DNA from: Streptomyces sp. A2-16
GTDB taxonomy: Bacteria > Actinomycetota > Actinomycetes > Streptomycetales > Streptomycetaceae
Direction: 5' to 3'
Assembly (NCBI RefSeq): GCF_018128905.1
Contig: NZ_CP063808.1
Coordinates: forward strand, 7,378,001-7,442,000
DNA: 64,000 nucleotides
Part shown: one piece after another, positions 57,889 to 64,000 of the stretch
Numbering within the stretch: the stretch's first letter is position 1
Layout of the letters: every line of letters begins with the position of its first letter
Made by a program: the position numbers and the translations under genes
The notes under the pieces: model-generated
The model's input: only the letters and a program-made list of their open reading frames with translations
Told to the model about the DNA's origin: nothing
Database searches by the model: none

Positions 57889-57991
57889 AGCTAAGCCAAA
57901 GCTAAGTTTGGACACAATCTAATTCTCAACAACGCTCACAGTACGACGGGGCATTCCCGTCCGCCAGCAAGGAAAGGCTGGGCTAACCTGC
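57889..57991. promoter_or_regulatory. Iron-box-like sequences in the VIT/ADP-ribosylglycohydrolase divergent region
   Basis: AAAGGCTGGGCTAACCTGC at 57973-57991 agrees at about 13 of 19 positions with the DmdR/IdeR iron box TTAGGTTAGGCTAACCTAA. AAGCTAAGCCAAAGCTAAG at 57889-57907 is a weaker, directly repeated version just before the transporter start. The neighbouring transporter gene makes iron control plausible. The rest of the 273-bp gap shows no gene. Confidence 0.4.
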
Positions 57992-58145
57992 GGCTTTACC
58001 TTCGAATGCACAGACGATCAGGCTGCCGCTCAGCTGTCGACCGGGTGACGTTGAGCCCTGGGACGCTCAGGTCAACCGCCGATGGTGGGACACATGCGCA
58101 AAGGGTTCCGTGCCCCCTGAGGAACCCCCTCCGGAGAGGCCGCGT

Positions 58146-59243
58146 ATGGCATCGATCGCCTGCATTCCCTCGGTCCCGGCGTCCCAGGACGCCGCCGAAC
58201 TCCGCGAGCGGGCCCGTGGCGCCCTGCTGGGCCTGGCGGTCGGGGACGCCCTCGGAGCCCCCGCCGAGAACATGAAGCCGTCGCAGATCCGCGCCCGCTG
58301 GGGCCGTATCGAGGGCTATGTGGTGGACGAGCCGGCCGGCACCGACGACACCGAGTACGCGATCCTCTCCGGCCTGCTGCTGGCCCGCCACGGCTCGGCC
58401 CTGACCCCCTGCCATGTGGAGGCGGCCTGGCACAAGTGGATCGCGGACCTCGACGAGGGCCCGTTCCGCGGCGCGGGATTCAGCGAGCGGGGCACGCTGG
58501 AGAACCTCCGCCGGGGCCTCGCGGCCCCCATCTCGGCCCAGCACCGCCACGCCTGGAGCGACGGTCTGGCGATGCGGGCGGCGCCCTTCGGCGTCTTCGC
58601 GGCGGGCCGCCCCGCGGAGGCGGCCCGTCTGGTGGCGGTCGACGGCTCGGTGAGCCACGACGGCGAGGGCATCTACGGCGGCCAGGCGGTCGCGGCGGGA
58701 GTGGCCGCGGCGATGGCGGGCGCCCCCACGATCGCCGTCGTCGCCTCCGCGCTCGCGGTGATCCCGGACGACAGCTGGACGGCGAGGTCCCTGAGGAGGG
58801 CGGTGGCGGTGGCCCACCGGGGCGAACGCGCGGTCCGTTCCGCCGTCGTCATCGGCGGCTACCCGTGGACCGACCTGGCCCCGGAGGCGGTGGCCCTCGC
58901 CTTCGGGGCGTACGCGGTGGCCGACGGCGACTTCCGCGAGGCGGTGCTCACGGCGGTCAACATGGGCAGGGACGCGGACACGACGGCGGCGGTGGCGGGA
59001 GCGCTGGCAGGCGCCACGAGGGGCGCGTCGGCCATCCCCGCCGACTGGGCGTCGGCGATCGGCCCGGCGAAGGGCAGCTGCCTGCCCTCGATGGCGGGCC
59101 ACCACGTGCTGGACGTGGCGGAGTTGCTGGTGGGCGGCGAGGACGGGAAGTGGGGGACGACCGGTCTCGCACAGGAGTGGCCCCCGCCCGACCCGGACGC
59201 CTTCACCCTGGCAGCGGGCGACGCGCCGGGGGCGGACCGATGA
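58146..59243 (+). CDS. ADP-ribosylglycohydrolase family protein 1 (active-site complete)
   Basis: A 365-residue DraG/ARH-fold protein, an all-helical dimetal hydrolase family that removes ADP-ribose or related ribosides. The metal-binding motifs are complete: GLAVGDALGAPAEN near residues 28-41, GTDDTEYA for the TDDT motif, and VNMGRDADTTAAVAGALAGA for the C-terminal DxDT motif. ATG 58146 has GGAGAGG six bases upstream; GTG 58110 would add a Pro/Glu-rich leader. First of four paralogous genes in one operon. Its stop overlaps the next start (ATGA). The actual substrate is unknown. Confidence 0.9.
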   Translation: MASIACIPSVPASQDAAELRERARGALLGLAVGDALGAPAENMKPSQIRARWGRIEGYVVDEPAGTDDTEYAILSGLLLARHGSALTPCHVEAAWHKWIADLDEGPFRGAGFSERGTLENLRRGLAAPISAQHRHAWSDGLAMRAAPFGVFAAGRPAEAARLVAVDGSVSHDGEGIYGGQAVAAGVAAAMAGAPTIAVVASALAVIPDDSWTARSLRRAVAVAHRGERAVRSAVVIGGYPWTDLAPEAVALAFGAYAVADGDFREAVLTAVNMGRDADTTAAVAGALAGATRGASAIPADWASAIGPAKGSCLPSMAGHHVLDVAELLVGGEDGKWGTTGLAQEWPPPDPDAFTLAAGDAPGADR

Positions 59244-60544
59244 GGCCACCGGGGCCGTGGGGCGAGGGCCCGACACAGAATCCGGGCACGGCCGACCCGG
59301 CCCCCACGGCGACCCCGTCCACAGCCGCGGCCTCCGACGGCGGTGACACCCGGGCCGAAGGCGAAACCGAGGCCACGGACACGACCCCGGAGCCGCAACC
59401 GCAACCGCAGGCAACCCACGAACCCGAGCCCGGTCGAAGAGTCCACGGCCTGCTCCTGGGCCTGGCCGCGGGAGACGCCGCCGGCTGGCCCGCAGCCCGC
59501 CACCGAGCCGCCCGCATGCCGACCTGGACCCGCCGCCTCACCCGCGAACTCGACACCTTCGCCGAGCAGAACGCCACCACCACCCTCCCCGTCCCCATCG
59601 CCCTCAACCAGCCCCCCGAGCCCCTCCGCCTCGGCCCCTCCGACGACGCCGAATGGGCGGCCTTCACCGCGCAGGCCCTCCTCAGGGCGGGCGACGGCAC
59701 CACCCTCGGCGACCCGACGAGAGAGCGCCGTACGAGAGCCGCCATCGACCTCTCCTGGAACGCCCTCGCCGCCGAAGTGGCCGCCGCCGCGGACCTCGCC
59801 CCGGAGATCGAGTCCGCCGTTCTCCCCCTGCGCGCCCGCATCTCCGTGAGAGCGGGACTCGGCAACCTCGCCACCGGCCTGCGCCCGCCCGCCACCGGCC
59901 ACGACAACCCCCACTACTTCGACGACGCGGCCTGCGTCAGAGCCTGCGTCCTCGCCGTCGCCCACCCCGGCGCGCCCCGACTCGCCGCGGACCTGGCCGA
60001 GTTCGACGCCCGCTACACCCAGGACGGCGACGGGGTGCACGGAGCGCGAGCGATGGCCGCGGCCGTCTCCCTGGCCCTGACCGGCAGCCCCGTCGACGCC
60101 TGTGTGAGTGCCGCCCTCGCCGAACTCCCCGAGGAGACGGAGATCGGCCGCAACGCCCGCCACGCCCTGCACCTCGCCCGCACCGCCGGCACCGCCTTCG
60201 CCCTGATCCCCGCCCTGGAACACGAGATCGTCGACCACGTCTACAGCTACGGCATCGCGGCCGCCGAAACCGTCCCCGTGGCCCTCGCGCTCGCCACCGC
60301 CGCACAGGGCCGCATCGCCGAGGCGATCCCCGCGGCCGCCTGTCTCTCCCGAGTCGCCGACTCCGCCCCCGCCCTGGTGGGCGCGCTGACCGGAGCGTGG
60401 GGCGGCGCCGACGCCATCCCCGCCGGCTGGCGGAACACCTGCCGGGAACTCCCCGGCTGCGCCCTCCCCCGTCTCACCGGCACGGACCTCATGGAACTCG
60501 CCGAACTCCTGGAAGCCGCACAACCACCCCTCCCAGGAGGATGA
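59240..60544 (+). CDS. ADP-ribosylglycohydrolase family protein 2 (degenerate active site)
   Basis: A 434-residue protein with a ~65-residue Pro/Thr/Glu-rich N-terminal extension followed by an ARH-like fold. GLAAGDAAGWPAARHR corresponds to the first motif, but the second is SDDAEWA instead of TDDT and the third reads SRVADSAPALVGALTGAWGG, so the normal DxD(T/S) metal ligands are largely lost. It may be a pseudoenzyme supporting or regulating the neighbouring catalytic paralogues. ATG 59240 overlaps the previous stop by four bases, and protein 3 starts seven bases after its end. Confidence 0.82.
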   Translation: MRPPGPWGEGPTQNPGTADPAPTATPSTAAASDGGDTRAEGETEATDTTPEPQPQPQATHEPEPGRRVHGLLLGLAAGDAAGWPAARHRAARMPTWTRRLTRELDTFAEQNATTTLPVPIALNQPPEPLRLGPSDDAEWAAFTAQALLRAGDGTTLGDPTRERRTRAAIDLSWNALAAEVAAAADLAPEIESAVLPLRARISVRAGLGNLATGLRPPATGHDNPHYFDDAACVRACVLAVAHPGAPRLAADLAEFDARYTQDGDGVHGARAMAAAVSLALTGSPVDACVSAALAELPEETEIGRNARHALHLARTAGTAFALIPALEHEIVDHVYSYGIAAAETVPVALALATAAQGRIAEAIPAAACLSRVADSAPALVGALTGAWGGADAIPAGWRNTCRELPGCALPRLTGTDLMELAELLEAAQPPLPGG

Positions 60545-60551
60545 TTCGGGC

Positions 60552-61718
60552 ATGACGCCCAAAAACCAAGAAAGCAGCCTCCCGGACCGCATCACCGGAG
60601 CCCTCGTGGGCGCGGCGGTGGGCGACGCCCTCGGCGGCCCCGTCGAGGGCTACTCCCCCGACCAGATCCTCGAACGCCACGCCGGCCGCGTCCACGGCAT
60701 CGTCGGCCCCTGGAACGGCGACGCCTGGCGCACCGCCCGCCCCATCGCCCCGTACCACAAGGGCGACGGCCACGTCACCGACGACACCTTGATGACCCAC
60801 GCGCTGATCCGCGTCTACGACAGCGTCAGAGACCACCTCGACGCCTACGCGATCGCCGACCACCTGGTCCCCGACCTGATGACGAACCCGCGCTGGATCC
60901 CGGAACTGGAGGCGGAGGCCCTCCCCCTGCACCGTGTCTTCCTCGCGGAGAAGTGGCTGGTCACCCGCCTCCACTACGGCCACGTCGACCCCCGGGAGGC
61001 CGGTGTCGGCAACATCGTCAACTGCGGCGCGGCGATGTACATGGCCCCGGTCGGCCTGGTCAACGCGGCCGACCCGAGGGCCGCCTACACCGAGGCCCTG
61101 GACATCGCGGGCGCCCACCAGTCGTCGTACGGCCGTGAGGCGGCGGGAGTCTTCGCGGCGGCGGTGGCCGCGGCGGCGACACCGGGCGCGACACCGGACT
61201 CGATCGTGACGGCCTGCCTCTCCCTGGCGAAGGACGGCACCCGTGCCGCGATCGAGCAGGTCTGCGAAGTGGCCGCCCGCCACACGGACTTCGAGTCGGC
61301 GCTGCTCCCGCTGCGGCAGGCGGTCGCGCCCTACGACACGGTCGGGCCCGACTACCGCAAGCCCTCCCTCGGCGCCCGCCGCCCCTCCCGGCTGCACACG
61401 ATCGAGGAACTCCCCATCGCGCTGGCCATGTTGCTGGTGGCCGCGGGCGACTACCGCCACGCCGTCCTCGGCGCGGTGAACTACGGCAGGGACTGCGACT
61501 CGATCGCCACGATGGCCGGCGCCCTCTCGGGTGCCCTGGGCTTCCCGGTCCCGGACGACTGGGCCAAGGCGGTCTCCGAGGCGAGCCGCCTGGACCTGTG
61601 GGAGCCGGCGGCGACCCTGACCGCCGTGACCCGGGAGATCTTCGAGCGGGACGTGGCCCGGCGCAGGACCCATGAGGCGGCCTTCGCGGACCTCGGAGGC
61701 TCGAGATGCTCCGACTGA
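60552..61718 (+). CDS. ADP-ribosylglycohydrolase family protein 3 (active-site complete)
   Basis: A 388-residue ARH-fold protein. GAAVGDALGGPVEGYSPDQI, the TDDT motif in GHVTDDTLMTHALIRVYDS and the C-terminal NYGRDCDSIATMAGALSGAL are intact. The GNIVNCGAAMYMAPVGLVNA stretch is typical of a subgroup found next to sugar kinases in actinobacteria. ATG 60552 has GGAGGATG about nine bases upstream. It overlaps protein 4 by 13 bases. Likely hydrolase of an ADP-ribosyl or ribosyl compound. Confidence 0.9.
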   Translation: MTPKNQESSLPDRITGALVGAAVGDALGGPVEGYSPDQILERHAGRVHGIVGPWNGDAWRTARPIAPYHKGDGHVTDDTLMTHALIRVYDSVRDHLDAYAIADHLVPDLMTNPRWIPELEAEALPLHRVFLAEKWLVTRLHYGHVDPREAGVGNIVNCGAAMYMAPVGLVNAADPRAAYTEALDIAGAHQSSYGREAAGVFAAAVAAAATPGATPDSIVTACLSLAKDGTRAAIEQVCEVAARHTDFESALLPLRQAVAPYDTVGPDYRKPSLGARRPSRLHTIEELPIALAMLLVAAGDYRHAVLGAVNYGRDCDSIATMAGALSGALGFPVPDDWAKAVSEASRLDLWEPAATLTAVTREIFERDVARRRTHEAAFADLGGSRCSD

Positions 61719-63064
61719 CCTGGGTCCAACCGGAGGACCTCATCGGCCACGAGCTCCGCCAGGCGGCCCAGGACGGCAGGGAGCCGTCGGCGATCGCCGC
61801 GAGGTGGCGGGCGGCGGGCGGCCGGGAGGCGCCGACCCGAGCGGGTGCCTCGGCGGAGCCCGCGTCCCGGTACCTGCGGCAGCTCGCGGACGACCTGCTG
61901 GACGAACTGGCCGATCTGCCCAGCAGGTTGGCGGACGACGAGCCCACCGACCTCATGAGGATCAAGGACCGCTGCGGAAGGTGGCCGTCGCCCACCCCCG
62001 CGGCATCCCCCGGCCGGGCCGCCCTGGAAGCGGCCTGGCTGGGCCGCGCCGTGGGCTGCCTCCTGGGCAAGCCCGTGGAGAAGCTCCCGCTGGAGGCCAT
62101 CCGCCGACTCGCCGGAGCAACCGGCAACCGGCCCCTGAACACCTGGTTCACGGCGCGGGGCGTCCCCGCCGAACTCCTCGCCGCCCACCCCTGGAACCGC
62201 CGCTCGGCGGCGACCTCCCTCGCCGAGAACATCGACGGCATGCCCGAGGACGACGACCTCAACTACCCGCTGCTGAACCTGATGTTGCTGCAGCGCCACG
62301 GCAGGCGCTTCACCACCGCGGACGTGGCGGGACTCTGGCTCGACGAACTCCCCGCGGGACGCACCTTCACCGCCGAGCGCATCGCCTACCGCAACCTCCT
62401 CCAGGGTCTGGAACCCCCCAGGACGGCCCGTCACCGCAACCCGTTCCGCGAATGGATCGGCGCCCTGATCCGCGCGGACGTGCACGGCTGGACCAACCCC
62501 GGCGACCCGGCGGCCGCGGCCGAGCAGGCCCACCGGGACGCCACCCTCACCCACACGGCGAACGGCGTCTACGCGGCGATGTTCACGGCCGCGGTGATCG
62601 CCCAGGCGACGGCGACCCCCGACGTCCACACCTGTCTGCGCACCGGTCTCACCGTGATCCCGCCGGACTCCCGCCTCTCCGCGGCCGTCACCCACGCCAT
62701 CCGACTGGCCGAGGAGCACGACGACTTCGACGAGGTCGTGGACGCGCTCCACGCCACCCACGCCGCGACCCACCACTGGGTCCACGCCGTCCCCAACACC
62801 GCGCTGATCGCCGCCGCCCTCACCCACGCGAACGGTGACTTCACCGGCTCCATCTGCAGAGCGGTGAGCGGAGGTTGGGACACCGACTCCAACGGCGCCA
62901 CGGCGGGAAGCATCGCCGGTCTCCTCGCCGGCGCCCCCGAACGCCTCCCCGACCGCTGGACCACCCCTCTCAAGAACCGCCTGGCCACCTCCGTCGCCGA
63001 CTTCAACGGCACCGGCTTCGACACCCTGGCCCACCTCACCCACCGGGAGGCTGCCCGCCCATGA
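61706..63064 (+). CDS. ADP-ribosylglycohydrolase family protein 4 (variant active site)
   Basis: A 452-residue protein. The first ~110 residues (MLRLTWVQPEDLIGHELRQA) are a helical domain not found in proteins 1-3. The ARH fold then begins AAWLGRAVGCLLGKPVEKLP, where the usual GDALG Asp is Cys. The second motif is DGMPEDDDLNYPLLNLMLL and the third SGGWDTDSNGATAGSIAGLL, so most metal ligands remain in altered form. It represents a distinct subfamily and may have another substrate. It overlaps protein 3 by 13 bases and the sugar kinase by four. Confidence 0.87.
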   Translation: MLRLTWVQPEDLIGHELRQAAQDGREPSAIAARWRAAGGREAPTRAGASAEPASRYLRQLADDLLDELADLPSRLADDEPTDLMRIKDRCGRWPSPTPAASPGRAALEAAWLGRAVGCLLGKPVEKLPLEAIRRLAGATGNRPLNTWFTARGVPAELLAAHPWNRRSAATSLAENIDGMPEDDDLNYPLLNLMLLQRHGRRFTTADVAGLWLDELPAGRTFTAERIAYRNLLQGLEPPRTARHRNPFREWIGALIRADVHGWTNPGDPAAAAEQAHRDATLTHTANGVYAAMFTAAVIAQATATPDVHTCLRTGLTVIPPDSRLSAAVTHAIRLAEEHDDFDEVVDALHATHAATHHWVHAVPNTALIAAALTHANGDFTGSICRAVSGGWDTDSNGATAGSIAGLLAGAPERLPDRWTTPLKNRLATSVADFNGTGFDTLAHLTHREAARP

Positions 63065-63954
63065 CCCACATCGCCGTGCTCGGCAGCACGAACATGGACC
63101 TGGTCGCCTACGTCGAGAAGGCACCCCGGCGCGGAGAAACCGTCTCCGGCAGGGAGTTCCGCACGATCCCCGGCGGCAAGGGCGCCAACCAGGCGATCGC
63201 CGCCGCCCGCGCCGGGGCCACCGTCTCGATGATCGGCGCGGTCGGCAACGACGGCTTCGGCACCCGCCTGCGCTCCACCCTGGAGCACTCCGGAGTGACC
63301 ACCGACCACCTGCGCACCGTCGAGGGCCCCACCGGCACCGCGCACATCGTCGTCGACGACGAGGGCGGCAACGCGATCGTCGTCGTCCCCGGCGCCAACG
63401 GCACCGTCGACCACCTCGTCCCCGGCGACGAGGGCCTGATCGCCTCGGCCGACGCCCTGCTCCTCCAGCTGGAGATCCCCCTGGCCGCGGTCCTCGCGGG
63501 CGCGCAGAAGGCCCGGTCCCACGGTGTCCGTACGATCCTCACGCCCGCCCCCGTCCAGCCCCTCCCGCCCGAACTCCTCGCCGCCACCGACCTGTTGGTC
63601 CCCAACGAGCACGAGGCCGCCACCCTCACCGGCCGCACCGACCCGTTCGCCGCCGGCACCGCCCTCCTCGACCGGGTCCCGCGCGTGGTGATCACCCTGG
63701 GCGCGGCCGGCAGCCTGTATCTGACCCGGGACGCCGAACCCCTCGTCGTCCCCGCCCCACGGGTCACCGCGGTGGACTCCACCGGCGCGGGCGACACCTA
63801 CGTGGGCACCCTCGCGGTCGCCCTCGGCGAGGAGCGGCCCATCCGGGAGGCCATGGCCTGGGCCGCCACCGCGGCCGCACTCTCCGTCCAGCGGGAAGGC
63901 GCCTCGGCGTCCATGCCCTACCGCTCCGAGATCGAGGCCCGGTACACGTCATGA
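63061..63954 (+). CDS. Ribokinase-family (PfkB) sugar kinase
   Basis: A 297-residue PfkB carbohydrate kinase of ribokinase type, which phosphorylates ribose or a similar sugar. The N-terminal signature is IAVLGSTNMDLVAYVEKAPR, then GGKGANQAIAAARAG. The C-terminal signature with the catalytic Asp is VDSTGAGDTYVGTLAVALGE, and LLVPNEHEAATLTG lies between. Coupled by ATGA to the ARH genes before it and to the CoA-transferase after it, it would catch ribose released by the hydrolases. A nucleoside kinase of the same family is possible. Confidence 0.92.
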   Translation: MTHIAVLGSTNMDLVAYVEKAPRRGETVSGREFRTIPGGKGANQAIAAARAGATVSMIGAVGNDGFGTRLRSTLEHSGVTTDHLRTVEGPTGTAHIVVDDEGGNAIVVVPGANGTVDHLVPGDEGLIASADALLLQLEIPLAAVLAGAQKARSHGVRTILTPAPVQPLPPELLAATDLLVPNEHEAATLTGRTDPFAAGTALLDRVPRVVITLGAAGSLYLTRDAEPLVVPAPRVTAVDSTGAGDTYVGTLAVALGEERPIREAMAWAATAAALSVQREGASASMPYRSEIEARYTS

Positions 63955-64000
63955 CACCTGCACCCCTCTCCGGCCTCCGCGTCCTCGACCTGGCCACCCT
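63951..64000 (+). CDS. CaiB/BaiF-family CoA-transferase, N-terminus only
   Basis: Only 16 codons are present before the window ends, starting at ATG 63951, which overlaps the kinase stop by four bases: MTPAPLSGLRVLDLATL. This is the standard beginning of family III CoA-transferases (SGLRVLDLxT). It is probably the sixth gene of the ARH operon. The rest lies outside the window, so the substrate cannot be judged. Confidence 0.65.
   Translation, partial: MTPAPLSGLRVLDLAT

Overview
This is a very G+C-rich stretch of an actinobacterial chromosome, almost certainly from a Streptomyces. The evidence is the strong G/C bias at third codon positions, many GTG/TTG starts, ATGA-type gene overlaps, streptomycete-type small proteins, and an arrangement of core genes (polA, livKHMGF, ANTAR regulator, pyk, gltBD, ADP-ribosylglycohydrolases) typical of the genus. 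No prophage, insertion sequence or CRISPR array is visible.

Layout. Positions 1-3.6 kb hold the end of an HrpB-type helicase, a DUF3068 membrane protein, a 44-residue conserved peptide and a secreted lytic transglycosylase. Positions 3.9-12.8 kb hold a DUF4184 membrane protein, a small membrane protein, a repeat-filled gap, polA, a molybdopterin oxidoreductase, a PaaI-type thioesterase, a gap with five 35-bp tandem repeats and a membrane-anchored protein. Positions 13.0-18.6 kb are a complete branched-chain amino-acid ABC transporter operon (livKHMGF). It is followed by an ANTAR response regulator, tRNA-Leu(CAA), an HTH-LAGLIDADG protein, pyruvate kinase, a SIMPL protein, a Tat-exported 5'-nucleotidase and an SGNH hydrolase.

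Positions 25.9-28.7 kb carry a two-gene siderophore-precursor module: a PLP decarboxylase whose reading frame contains a dispersed repeat, and an N-hydroxylase. Next come aminopeptidase N, a receiver protein with a low-complexity tail, chorismate mutase, a microsatellite cascade, a divergent AraC regulator/GH35 beta-galactosidase pair and a zinc-metalloprotease-like protein.

Positions 36.4-46.1 kb are the most striking part. This is a compact cluster matching, gene for gene, much of the mycobacterial KstR2 regulon that degrades the last two steroid rings (the HIP pathway): two SDRs, echA20, ipdA, ipdB, ipdC, fadA6, kstR2, an IpdF-like SDR, and FadE31- and FadE32-like acyl-CoA dehydrogenases. 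Two near-identical 18-bp palindromes sit exactly in its two divergent promoters.

Positions 46.1-57.9 kb hold an orphan cytochrome b gene (qcrB-like), a zinc-ribbon rhomboid protease coupled to a GH46 chitosanase, two gene remnants, gltD-gltB with a GlnR-box-like element upstream, and a VIT-family metal transporter with iron-box-like sequences in front. From 58.1 kb to the end runs a tightly coupled operon of four consecutive ADP-ribosylglycohydrolase-family genes, a ribokinase-family sugar kinase and the start of a CaiB/BaiF CoA-transferase. It looks like a dedicated but undefined ADP-ribose or ribosyl-compound catabolic unit.
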